A model generated the notes under the pieces. That model saw only the letters and a program-made list of their open reading frames with translations. It ran no database searches and was not told where the DNA came from. Shown here piece after piece: positions 1 to 7,442 of a stretch of 12,642 nt of DNA. Source of the DNA: Bacteroidota bacterium. GTDB taxonomy: Bacteria > Bacteroidota > Bacteroidia > Flavobacteriales_D > Crocinitomicaceae. Position numbers and translations under genes: made by a program. The stretch spans positions 1 through 12,642 of the forward strand of contig JAHKAT010000038.1 of assembly GCA_018825925.1 (NCBI GenBank), written 5' to 3'. Positions within the stretch are counted from its first letter, which is position 1; each line of letters begins with the position of its first letter.

Positions 1-571
1 AACACGATTAAGATTGCAAAGACACGGTAAGAAAGGAAAAGCTTTCTTCCATTTGGTAGCTGCTGACTCTCGCGCAAAACGAGATGGTAAGTTTATCGAG
101 AAATTAGGAACGTACAATCCAAACACGAACCCTGCAACTATCGAAATTAATTTCGAAAGAACATTGCATTGGGTACAAGTTGGTGCTGAAATGTCGGATA
201 CGACTAGAGCATTGTTATCTTACAAAGGTATTTTGTATAAAAACCACCTCATTAACGGTATCGCTAAAGGAGCATTAACTGCTGAGCAAGTTGAAGTAAA
301 ATTCAACCAATGGTTAGAAGAAAAAGCTGGAACGATTACTAAAAAAGTAGATGGTTTAGGAAAAGCTGATTCAGACGCTAAAGCGGCAAAATTGAAAGCT
401 GAGGCAGATGCTAACGAAGCAAGAGCGAAAGCAATTGAGGCGAAAAATGCTCCAGTTGTTGAAGAAGTAGTTGAAGAAACTGTTGAAGCAACAGAAGAAA
501 CAACTGAAGAAGCTCCTGTAGCTGAAGAGCCAACTGCTGAGGCAGAAGGTGAAGAGCCAACTGCTGAGTAA
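1..571 (+). CDS. rpsP: 30S ribosomal protein S16, 5' end cut by window edge
   Basis: Small-subunit protein that binds 16S rRNA and helps 30S assembly. The reading frame is open from base 2 and gives TRLRLQRHGKKGKAF, the conserved S16 N-terminus, so the true start lies a few bases before the window and the TTG at 14 is an internal Leu codon. The S16 core (RDGKFIEKLGTYNP, then the ALLSYKGILYKNHL region) ends near residue 105. A tail of roughly 80 residues follows: first a Lys/Ala-rich, probably helical part, then a very acidic Glu/Thr/Pro/Ala-rich end. Bacterial S16 is usually 80-90 residues; long tails are common in Bacteroidota (family knowledge). The acidic end holds an exact 18-base direct repeat. 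The gene ends in tandem stops (TAATAA), 6 bases before rimM, so it is the upstream gene of an operon. Confidence 0.96.
   Translation, partial: TRLRLQRHGKKGKAFFHLVAADSRAKRDGKFIEKLGTYNPNTNPATIEINFERTLHWVQVGAEMSDTTRALLSYKGILYKNHLINGIAKGALTAEQVEVKFNQWLEEKAGTITKKVDGLGKADSDAKAAKLKAEADANEARAKAIEAKNAPVVEEVVEETVEATEETTEEAPVAEEPTAEAEGEEPTAE
524..568 (+). repeat. Exact 18-base direct repeat in the rpsP acidic tail
   Basis: GAAGAGCCAACTGCTGAG occurs at 524-541 and again at 551-568, in the same frame, so the peptide EEPTAE appears twice with EGE between. This looks like tandem duplication inside a low-complexity tail and marks a place where tail length could vary between strains. Confidence 0.9.
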
Positions 572-577
572 TAAGAA

Positions 578-1102
578 ATGAAGAAAACAGATTGTTTTCA
601 ATTAGGTTATATTGCGAAACTTCACGGATTTAAAGGTGAAGTTTCGCTATTTTTAGACGCTACTTCTCCTGAAAAATATGGCCAATTAGACGCATTATTT
701 ATTGAAATTGACCAACAACTTATCCCATTTTTTGTAGAAAACATCAAGCTGAAACAAAAAGGTTTTGCAGCTCTAAAACTAGAGAATGTCAATACTGAAG
801 AAGAAGCTCGGCGTATTTTAAGGAAATCAGTTTATCTGCCTAATCAACTATTAGAGGAATTAGACGACAAGCACTTTTATGACCATGAAATAGCTGGTTT
901 TGAGGTGATTGATGAGAAAGAAGGCAGTATTGGAATAGGTCAAGATGTTATTGAACTCGGTCCAAATGTTTTGCTCCAAATTGATTTAAACGGCAAAGAA
1001 GTATTGGTACCTCTTTTACCTGGAATCGTTCAAAAAGTAGATAGAATCAATAAGAAACTGTACATACAAGCTCCTGAGGGATTACTCAGTTTGTATATTT
1101 GA
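578..1102 (+). CDS. rimM: Ribosome maturation factor RimM
   Basis: 16S rRNA processing factor that binds S19 in the 30S head and acts late in small-subunit assembly. The 174-residue length is normal for the family. The N-terminal RimM domain shows LGYIAKLHGFKGEV (residues 9-22) and the EEEARRILRKSVYLP segment (about 74-88). The C-terminal PRC-barrel-like domain starts near HFYDHEIAGFEV (99-110) and ends in VPLLPGIVQKVDRINKKLYI (144-163) and PEGLLSLY. The ATG at 578 lies 6 bases after the rpsP stop, which fits translational coupling and the widely conserved rpsP-rimM pairing. The TGA stop is 3 bases before the next gene. There is no separate promoter, so expression probably follows rpsP. Confidence 0.95.
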   Translation: MKKTDCFQLGYIAKLHGFKGEVSLFLDATSPEKYGQLDALFIEIDQQLIPFFVENIKLKQKGFAALKLENVNTEEEARRILRKSVYLPNQLLEELDDKHFYDHEIAGFEVIDEKEGSIGIGQDVIELGPNVLLQIDLNGKEVLVPLLPGIVQKVDRINKKLYIQAPEGLLSLYI

Positions 1103-1105
1103 TAG

Positions 1106-1810
1106 ATGTCCACTCCCTTTAAGTTTAAACATTTTGAAATACACCAAGATCATTCTGCCTTAAAAGTTGGAACGGATGCAATGGTTTTAGGTTCCTTGGT
1201 TGAAGCCAATAACCCAAAGCACATTCTTGACGTGGGCTCAGGTACAGGTGTAATTGCATGTATGATGTTGCAAAAGTATATTCATGCAAATGTAACGGCA
1301 ATAGAAATTGATGAATCTTCCATGCTTGACTTGTCTATAAACCTGAATCAGTCGGATTTTTCAAGTCGAGCGCAATTTTTGCAAAAAGACTTTTTAGCGT
1401 TTGAGCCTACATCTACATATGACTTAATTGTTTCAAACCCTCCATTTTATGAAAACGCATTGATTTCAAATATGGAAAGCAGTAATTTAGCCAAACACGT
1501 GAAAGGATTGCCATTGCGCTCACTTTTATTGAAATCAAAAAAAATGGCGAGTAGTAAAGGCCTATTCTATTTTATTTGGCCAACAACAAATGACGCAGAA
1601 CTATTTGATGAAATCCAAAGCTCTGGTTGGTATATATATCGTAAGATTAAGATTTTTGGAAAAATTGATCAAGCCAAAAGATGGGTAATAGCCTTATCAA
1701 TTCAACCCGTTCAAACAAGGTTAGAGGAATTGATTCTGCGAGATAAAGAGGGTAGATATACTGAAGACTACAAACAGATAACTATTGATTTTCACGGTGT
1801 TAAACTTTAA
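1106..1810 (+). CDS. trmN6: tRNA1(Val) (adenine-37-N6)-methyltransferase-like protein (TrmN6/YfiC family)
   Basis: Class I SAM-dependent methyltransferase of 234 residues. Visible marks are the family signature KVGTDAMVLGS (20-30), the SAM-binding motif LDVGSGTGVI (41-50), an acidic end of beta-2 (IEID, 67-70) and the catalytic NPPF motif (VSNPPFYENAL, 109-119), typical of enzymes that methylate exocyclic adenine nitrogens. In E. coli, YfiC/TrmN6 makes m6A37 in tRNA1(Val); that exact substrate is inferred here from the family. The gene starts 3 bases after rimM and is the third gene of the rpsP operon, a sensible place for a tRNA-modification enzyme. Its last 11 bases overlap the 3' end of the convergent thioredoxin-fold gene. 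Confidence 0.85.
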   Translation: MSTPFKFKHFEIHQDHSALKVGTDAMVLGSLVEANNPKHILDVGSGTGVIACMMLQKYIHANVTAIEIDESSMLDLSINLNQSDFSSRAQFLQKDFLAFEPTSTYDLIVSNPPFYENALISNMESSNLAKHVKGLPLRSLLLKSKKMASSKGLFYFIWPTTNDAELFDEIQSSGWYIYRKIKIFGKIDQAKRWVIALSIQPVQTRLEELILRDKEGRYTEDYKQITIDFHGVKL

Positions 1811-1811
1811 C
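1799..1811. repeat. Palindrome shared by two convergent stop codons
   Basis: GTTAAACTTTAAC is a perfect 6-base inverted repeat around one central base. It contains the TAA stop of the plus-strand methyltransferase (1808-1810) and the TAA stop of the minus-strand thioredoxin-fold gene (1802-1800). The loop is too short for a hairpin and no U-tract follows on either strand, so it is not a standard terminator. Confidence 0.6.
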
Positions 1812-2372
1812 CTCCTGTAAAGAAAGAATAAATAGTTTTTCAAGTTCTGATTGTAATGCTTGTCCTTTGTTCTCGTTGTACCAATTTTGAAGCTCTATTT
1901 TCTGCTCTACTTTACTGAGAGTGGAATCTAAATTTTTTAAATGAACATTCTGTGCTAAAGCTGGACGAGGCCCCCAAGTGAAAAGGTCTTTTTGATTTTC
2001 GTCGCGAACGATTAAGACTGGGATAGACTTTGCCCCTTTGGTCAAGTAATTTTCTATCTCAGAATCAGTATCTCTCAATTGAACTTGAAGGTCAATTTTA
2101 GGATTAAGTTCGGCTAAAAGCTGAATGAAAGGAGTACAGTGCGCGGCGTCTCCACACCATGGTTCAGTGATTAAAATCCATGTTTGTTTTTTGTCAATCG
2201 CTTTTATTAAAGCGACCATTGAATCGGATAATATCCCTTTTTTTATCCATCTATCGTGGCGGGATATATTTAGTTTGACATAGTCAAAATAATTATTCTC
2301 TGAATAAACGGGGTAGAGACTCGGGTTTTCGAGAATATGATCGAAAAGATCTCTATAATTTGAATAGGTCAT
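1800..2372 (-). CDS. Thioredoxin-fold family protein (Thioredoxin_9-like)
   Basis: Cytoplasmic thioredoxin-fold protein of 190 residues; no signal peptide is visible. The chosen start is the ATG at 2372; the reading frame can extend four codons to a TTG at 2384, but ATG is more likely. The active-site region is TEPWCGDAAHCTPF, following the strand WILI, so the first Cys sits where the thioredoxin CXXC begins but the next Cys is six residues on rather than three. The cis-proline motif KSIPVLIV is present. This pattern (EPWCGD plus cis-Pro) is known in the small Thioredoxin_9-type group, whose function is largely uncharacterised. The gene lies 65 bases downstream of the E1 gene on the same strand, so cotranscription is possible. 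A redox role is inference only. Confidence 0.8.
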   Translation of the reverse strand: MTYSNYRDLFDHILENPSLYPVYSENNYFDYVKLNISRHDRWIKKGILSDSMVALIKAIDKKQTWILITEPWCGDAAHCTPFIQLLAELNPKIDLQVQLRDTDSEIENYLTKGAKSIPVLIVRDENQKDLFTWGPRPALAQNVHLKNLDSTLSKVEQKIELQNWYNENKGQALQSELEKLFILSLQEVKV

Positions 2373-2437
2373 TTTATTTTTCAATTTGCCGTCTCTGAAT
2401 TACTACTCTTATATAATTTGAAGCGTTTATTATAGAA

Positions 2438-4882
2438 CTAATACATTTTCGGAAAACTTGAAGGATCGACTTCACTCATTATTTTATAAGCAGCTTCAAT
2501 GATATCATCGATGCTTGGCTTTGAAAAATAATCACCGTCCGTTCCATAAGGTGGTCTATGATCTTTCGCGGATAAACAAACAGGCGCAGAATCAAGGTGG
2601 AAGTATCCGTTTTGTTTCGTGACAATCTGATCAAGCATAAAGGCGGTTGCTCCACTGCTTACATCCTCATCTACAATTAATAAACGATTGGTTTTAGACA
2701 GACTTTCAGAAATTTTTGAATGAATATCGAAGGGTAATAATGTTTGAACATCAATCAATTCAATGGAAATTCCCATTTGAGTCAATTGTTGAACAGCCAC
2801 CTCACATAAATTGAATGTAGACCCATAAGAAACAAGTGTAATATCTTTTCCTTCTTGAACGATTTCAGGAATACCAAGTGGTTCTCTAAATTGACCAATG
2901 TTGTTTGGTCTTTTCTCCTTTACTCGGTACCCATTCAATGGTTCGATAACCAAGGCGGGTTCTTCAGCAGCCATTAAAGTATTGTAAAAACCGGCAGCTT
3001 TGGTCATGTTTCTAGGAACACAAACATGTATACCTCGAATGGAATTGATAATCATTCCCATCGGACTTCCACTATGCCAAATTCCTTCCAAACGGTGACC
3101 ACGTGTCGAAATAATCAAAGGCGCTTTTTGTCCACCTTTGGTGCGATAATGCACCGTCGCTAAATCGTCAGACATTAACTGAATAGCGTAGAGCAAATAA
3201 TCCAAATATTGAATCTCTGCGATAGGTCGTAAACCACGCATTGCCATTCCTATACCTTGTCCGATAATGGTGCACTCGCGTATACCTGTATCTGCAACAC
3301 GCAAATCGCCAAACTCTTCCTGCAGACCTTCTAATGACTGATTGACACCTCCAATTTTACCAGCATCTTCACCGAAAATTAAGGCTTCTGGACGATTAGA
3401 AAATAATTCACGATAGTTATCGCGTAAAATCAATCGACCATCTTCCATCGTTGCATCTGCATCATAGGTAGGTGGCACTGCTGTTACATTTAGAGCAGAT
3501 TGAGCGTCTTGTGCCATCAGGTGGCTACTGTAACGCTCTGAATTGAATTCAATTAAATCTTGAATGTAGCTAGAAAGTGCTTTTTTTGACGGAATACTTT
3601 CCGTGCGAATCATTCGAAGTACTTTACGACAGATCATTAAAATATCCTTTCGGATTGGATCCATCGCTTTCGTTAAGCTTTCAATTTCTTTTTCGATAAA
3701 AACTTTATTGGCACTTTCAGAAGCAACTGTATTTAGAATAGCAATTGCGTTATCAGTATCTAGCTTAATTTCCGCTGTCAGTGCTTTCCATGCAGCGTTT
3801 TTATCGTCGCGAACTTTTGTTTTTGCTTCCTTCTGAATTTGTTCTAATTCCTCTTCGGTGGCTATCTTTTGGCCATCCGCTTCGAAATCTAGAATCCATT
3901 CTTTAAATTTTTGGATACAGTCAAATTCAGTTTCCCATTTTAATCGTTCTTCTGATTTGTATCTTTCGTGCGAACCGGAAGTAGAGTGACCTTGAGGTTG
4001 ATTCACTTCTTTAACGTGCACTAAAACTGGGATATGTTTTTCACGAGATATTGCTACTGCTTTCTCATAAGTTTCGACTAAATGCGCATAATTCCAACCT
4101 TTGGTAACGAAAATCTCGTAACCTGGCAAATCTTCCGTTCTTTGCATTCCGGAAAGAGCATTGGATATACTATCTTTTGTTGTTTGGTGGTGACGAGGAA
4201 CCGATATTCCGTAGCCATCATCCCAAACAGAAATAACCATTGGCACTTGCAAAACACCTGCAGCATTAATGGTTTCCCAAAATGGCCCTTCAGAAGTAGA
4301 GGCGTCACCTATGGTTCCAAAAGCGACCTCATTTCCATTGTTGGTGAATTTTTTAAATTCTTCTAGATCTTTTAAAGTAGGGTGATGACGATAAACTTTG
4401 GAGGCTTGGGCAAGTCCTAGCAAACGAGGCATTTGTCCTGCAGTAGGGGAAATATCAGCGGAGCTATTTTTTTGTTCCATCAAATTTTTCCATGTTCCGT
4501 CAGGATTTAAATTACGCGTAGAATAATGTCCACCCATTTGTCGACCAGCAGATTGAGGCTCGCGCTCCACATCCGTGTCGCCATAAAGTCCAGCAAACCA
4601 TTCTTGAACCGTCAATTGACCAATGGCCATCATTAAAGTTTGATCACGATAATAACCAGATCTAAAGTCGCCGTTTCTGAATTGTTTAGCAAGAGCAATT
4701 TGTGCTAACTCCTTACCATCGCCAAAAATTCCAAACTTCGCTTTTCCTCCTAAAACTTCCTTGCGACCTAATAGTGAGGTCTCTCGGGAAATCATCGCTA
4801 ACTTGAAGTCTTCTATGATTTGTTTCTTAAAAGTGTCAAAATCAAATTTAGTTATTGGTTCAGAAACAGTATTGTTTGCCAT
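2438..4882 (-). CDS. Fused E1 alpha/beta component of a 2-oxoacid dehydrogenase complex
   Basis: Thiamine-diphosphate enzyme that decarboxylates a 2-oxoacid and transfers the acyl group to the lipoyl arm of an E2 partner. At 814 residues it joins both E1 chains. The alpha half (about 1-320) carries the GIGQ-equivalent region, the ThDP/Mg motif (VAFGTIGDASTSEG, 186-199, then DDGYGISVP, 221-229) and the GHSTSGSHERY loop (298-308). A helical, charged linker (about 320-480) follows. The beta half (485-814) has LIFGEDAG (501-508; Glu505 is the likely catalytic Glu), DTGIRE, QYLDYLLYA, RGHRLEGIWHSGSPMG and the C-terminal VDEDVSSGA. The substrate cannot be fixed from sequence: branched-chain oxoacids are the usual annotation, pyruvate is possible. 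No E2 or E3 gene is in the window. A promoter with a perfect TAnnTTTG element lies just upstream. Confidence 0.93.
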   Translation of the reverse strand: MANNTVSEPITKFDFDTFKKQIIEDFKLAMISRETSLLGRKEVLGGKAKFGIFGDGKELAQIALAKQFRNGDFRSGYYRDQTLMMAIGQLTVQEWFAGLYGDTDVEREPQSAGRQMGGHYSTRNLNPDGTWKNLMEQKNSSADISPTAGQMPRLLGLAQASKVYRHHPTLKDLEEFKKFTNNGNEVAFGTIGDASTSEGPFWETINAAGVLQVPMVISVWDDGYGISVPRHHQTTKDSISNALSGMQRTEDLPGYEIFVTKGWNYAHLVETYEKAVAISREKHIPVLVHVKEVNQPQGHSTSGSHERYKSEERLKWETEFDCIQKFKEWILDFEADGQKIATEEELEQIQKEAKTKVRDDKNAAWKALTAEIKLDTDNAIAILNTVASESANKVFIEKEIESLTKAMDPIRKDILMICRKVLRMIRTESIPSKKALSSYIQDLIEFNSERYSSHLMAQDAQSALNVTAVPPTYDADATMEDGRLILRDNYRELFSNRPEALIFGEDAGKIGGVNQSLEGLQEEFGDLRVADTGIRECTIIGQGIGMAMRGLRPIAEIQYLDYLLYAIQLMSDDLATVHYRTKGGQKAPLIISTRGHRLEGIWHSGSPMGMIINSIRGIHVCVPRNMTKAAGFYNTLMAAEEPALVIEPLNGYRVKEKRPNNIGQFREPLGIPEIVQEGKDITLVSYGSTFNLCEVAVQQLTQMGISIELIDVQTLLPFDIHSKISESLSKTNRLLIVDEDVSSGATAFMLDQIVTKQNGYFHLDSAPVCLSAKDHRPPYGTDGDYFSKPSIDDIIEAAYKIMSEVDPSSFPKMY

Positions 4883-4904
4883 GTGTGCTGGTTTTTAATT
4901 GGTG

Positions 4905-4939
4905 CAAAATTAGTAAATAATCATGATTTTTACGACAAA
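4905..4939 (-). promoter_or_regulatory. Candidate Bacteroidota-type promoter for the E1 gene
   Basis: On the minus strand, TAATTTTG (4912-4905) matches the -7 consensus TAnnTTTG exactly. TTTG at 4939-4936 can serve as the -33 element, with a 23-base spacer, at the long end of what is seen in this phylum. Transcription would start near 4898, giving a leader of about 15 bases before the ATG at 4882. Confidence 0.5.
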
Positions 4940-4946
4940 CTAGCGA

Positions 4947-4977
4947 GTTGAAAGTTTTGATTTGAATTGATTTCAAC
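4947..4977. repeat. Inverted repeat in the divergent promoter region
   Basis: GTTGAAA (4947-4953) and TTTCAAC (4971-4977) are perfect 7-base inverted arms separated by 17 bases. The repeat overlaps the proposed -33 element and spacer of the rightward promoter and lies upstream of the leftward one. It could be a regulator site, but short AT-rich arms also arise by chance. Confidence 0.3.
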
Positions 4978-4985
4978 AATCTTTG
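4956..4985 (+). promoter_or_regulatory. Candidate promoter for the secreted anchor-B protein gene
   Basis: AATCTTTG (4978-4985) matches the TAnnTTTG -7 element with one mismatch, and TTTG at 4956-4959 can be the -33 element with an 18-base spacer. Transcription would begin near 4992, before either possible ATG (5014 or 5026). It is weaker than the opposing E1 promoter. Confidence 0.35.
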
Positions 4986-5025
4986 CATCTTATTCGTTAA
5001 CTTTAAAATAACAATGTCCTTTTTC

Positions 5026-7371
5026 ATGAAAATATACTTACCATTAATTGTAACCAGTCTTTTGTTTCTTTGTTTCAATCAGACGGCTCTTTCTCAACAA
5101 AATATAACACTTAGAGGCAAAATCAATTATCAAAATCTGCACAATACTGACTTAAATGATATTTGGGGTTACACCGATGAGCAAAATAATGAATACGCTT
5201 TGGTGGGTGCTCGCAAAGGTACCTCTGTAGTTAATGTCAGTGATCCTACACAACCTGCTGAAATTTTTTGGGAACCTGGGATGAATAGTATTTGGCGCGA
5301 CCTAAAGACTTGGACCGATTATGCTTACGTCACCACGGAGGCGAAAAACGGACTTTTAATTATTGATTTAAGTCCTTTACCACAGTCGAATAATTTACCG
5401 GTGGCTTATTATAACGGTCCTGCTAACGATTCGTGGTCTAGTGCACATAATTTATACATCGACGGAAATGGATTTGCATACATTTTTGGTGCCGATAGAG
5501 GAAACGGAGGGGTTATTATTTTGGATGTTCAAACTAATCCGATGAGTCCGATTGAAGTAGGGATATTTGATAATTGGTACTGCCATGATGGTTACTTACG
5601 CAATGACACCTTGTTTTTAGCGCATATAAATGATGGTTTTATAAGTATGGTAGATGTTTCGGACAAGGCAAATCCTGTTTTATTAGGCACGAAGTCTACT
5701 CCAAATAATTTTGCTCATAATATATGGGCAAGCGATGATGGCAACTATGCCTTTACAACGGATGAAAAACCGGGGGCTTTTTTAACTTCTTACGATGTCT
5801 CTGATCCAACGAATATCAAAGAATTGGACCGTATTCAATCAAGTCCAGGCACTAGTGTTATTCCCCACAATGTGCACGTGAAAGGGAATTATCTGATCAC
5901 GAGCTACTATAGAGATGGAATAACGATTCACGATGTGTCACGACCTAAAAACATGGTGCAGGTTGGTAATTATGATACTTCACCATTGCAAGGGAATGGG
6001 TTTAATGGATGTTGGGGAGTTTATCCTTTTTTACCTTCTAATACTATAATTGCATCGGATATAGAAGGAGGATTATTTGTGTTTACGCCGAACTATCAAC
6101 CAGCTTGTTTTCTAGAAGGTATTGCAACAGATGCAAGTAATTCAAATCTTCTGAATGGAGTAAATGTTACGATTCTTAATAATGACAACAGAGATGTTTC
6201 TGACGGGAATGGCGAATATCAAGTCGGAGTTTCTCAAAATGGTCTTTACGATGTGACCTATAGAAAGGTTGGATATGCTGAACAAACTCATCAATTATCT
6301 CTGCAAAATGGTGTTGTGACAACAAAAAATGTTGTCCTCGTCCCACTTGCCGCTTACGGTTTGACAATAATCGTGAAAGATGAGCTTACCAATCAATTAA
6401 TTCCAGATGTAGATGTGCGTTTAGAGGGGCAATGGATAAAACATGAGGATAAAACAAATGCATTTGGCGAGGTGGATTTGACTTTGTTTTACAATGAAAG
6501 CTATCAAGTTTATATCGGGAAATTTGGATATTACACCCATTGTGAAATAACGCCTATAGATAATCAAACAGGTCAGTTAACCATCTTGTTGAAGCAAGGG
6601 ATTTACGATGATTTCACCTTTGATTTTGGCTGGCAAGTTCAAGGATCAGTTTTGACTGGCGATTGGGTGCGAGGTGTGCCTTACGGTGTGGGTACGGCAA
6701 ATCCAGATGCGGATTCAGACTTTGATTGTGGGAATATGGCGTATGTAACAGGAAATAAAGAAACCATGGATCCAGATGAAGATGATGTAGACGAAGGTAC
6801 AACGATCTTGCGTTCACCAGTGTTTGATTTAACCAATTTTACTGATCCATATATAAATTACCGTCGTTATTTTTATAATTTCTTTGGGCCATTTGCACCT
6901 GATGATCAATACGTAGTGAGGCTTTCGAATGGAATTACTACCGTGGTCCTGGAAGATTTAACTTCAAATCCAGCAGAATTTGATATGTGGATTCCCGCGA
7001 GTATTAAAGTGAATAATTTAATAACCCCAACAAATCAAATGACCTTAATAATAGAGGTGAATGATACTCCGAGCAAACCCAATATTACAGATGGTGGCTT
7101 CGATTATTTCTTTGTTTCTAATGCCAGTACTTTGGATATAAAGGAAATTGAAATTGAAAGACTGAGTGTTTTTCCCAATCCATTTAATGAGACATTGAAG
7201 GTGGTGTCGGATGAGATTATCGGGGAATATCGAATTACCAGTCTAGATGGGAAGTTGATCATGTTGGGCGAGTCAAGTCAAAAAACAGTTCAAATTAATG
7301 CCAAAGACTTAAAATCAGGCATGTATCTTTTCACCTCCTCTAAAGGCACAAACCGTATTATTAAAAATTAA
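5026..7371 (+). CDS. Secreted choice-of-anchor B family protein with type IX secretion sorting domain
   Basis: Large exported protein, 781 residues from the ATG at 5026; an ATG at 5014 adds four residues, but the later one gives the cleaner signal peptide (MKIYLPLIVTSLLFLCF, cut near TALS/QQ). Residues below count from the 5014 ATG. About 40-360 form the choice-of-anchor B region with LVIVD-like beta-propeller blades (VVNVSDPTQPAE, LIIDLSPL, MVDVSDKANPVLLG, SYDVSDPTNIKEL, IHDVSRPKNMVQVG). Conserved His residues recur at blade edges (145, 191, 204, 235, 285, 288). Two carboxypeptidase-regulatory-like beta-sandwich domains follow (366-443 and 448-527), then a domain of uncertain type (530-705) with an Asp/Glu-rich stretch, and a C-terminal sorting domain (717-785; VFPNPFNETLKV to MYLFTSSKG). 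It should be exported by Sec, moved across the outer membrane by the type IX system, and displayed or released. Function unknown. Confidence 0.9.
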   Translation: MKIYLPLIVTSLLFLCFNQTALSQQNITLRGKINYQNLHNTDLNDIWGYTDEQNNEYALVGARKGTSVVNVSDPTQPAEIFWEPGMNSIWRDLKTWTDYAYVTTEAKNGLLIIDLSPLPQSNNLPVAYYNGPANDSWSSAHNLYIDGNGFAYIFGADRGNGGVIILDVQTNPMSPIEVGIFDNWYCHDGYLRNDTLFLAHINDGFISMVDVSDKANPVLLGTKSTPNNFAHNIWASDDGNYAFTTDEKPGAFLTSYDVSDPTNIKELDRIQSSPGTSVIPHNVHVKGNYLITSYYRDGITIHDVSRPKNMVQVGNYDTSPLQGNGFNGCWGVYPFLPSNTIIASDIEGGLFVFTPNYQPACFLEGIATDASNSNLLNGVNVTILNNDNRDVSDGNGEYQVGVSQNGLYDVTYRKVGYAEQTHQLSLQNGVVTTKNVVLVPLAAYGLTIIVKDELTNQLIPDVDVRLEGQWIKHEDKTNAFGEVDLTLFYNESYQVYIGKFGYYTHCEITPIDNQTGQLTILLKQGIYDDFTFDFGWQVQGSVLTGDWVRGVPYGVGTANPDADSDFDCGNMAYVTGNKETMDPDEDDVDEGTTILRSPVFDLTNFTDPYINYRRYFYNFFGPFAPDDQYVVRLSNGITTVVLEDLTSNPAEFDMWIPASIKVNNLITPTNQMTLIIEVNDTPSKPNITDGGFDYFFVSNASTLDIKEIEIERLSVFPNPFNETLKVVSDEIIGEYRITSLDGKLIMLGESSQKTVQINAKDLKSGMYLFTSSKGTNRIIKN

Positions 7372-7442
7372 TTGTGAGAACCTTTTTTGAAGAATTTAAA
7401 ATTTTGGCGTTATCCTTTTTAACTTAGTCGAAAAAATACACA

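Noticed and set aside
371..601. Minus-strand open frame opposite the rpsP tail
   Set aside because: It is the mirror of the Glu/Ala-rich repeats, giving a Phe/Ser/Cys-rich low-complexity peptide with no domain; rpsP fully explains the stretch.
1074..1089. CTGAG/CTCAG hairpin followed by a T-rich stretch at the end of rimM
   Set aside because: The stem is only five base pairs, lies inside rimM and comes just before a gene 3 bases downstream, so it is unlikely to terminate transcription.
7372..7442. Possible promoter before the first glycosyltransferase
   Set aside because: AAATTTTG at 7399-7406 resembles a -7 element with one mismatch, but no TTTG lies at suitable -33 spacing; the evidence is too weak to list.
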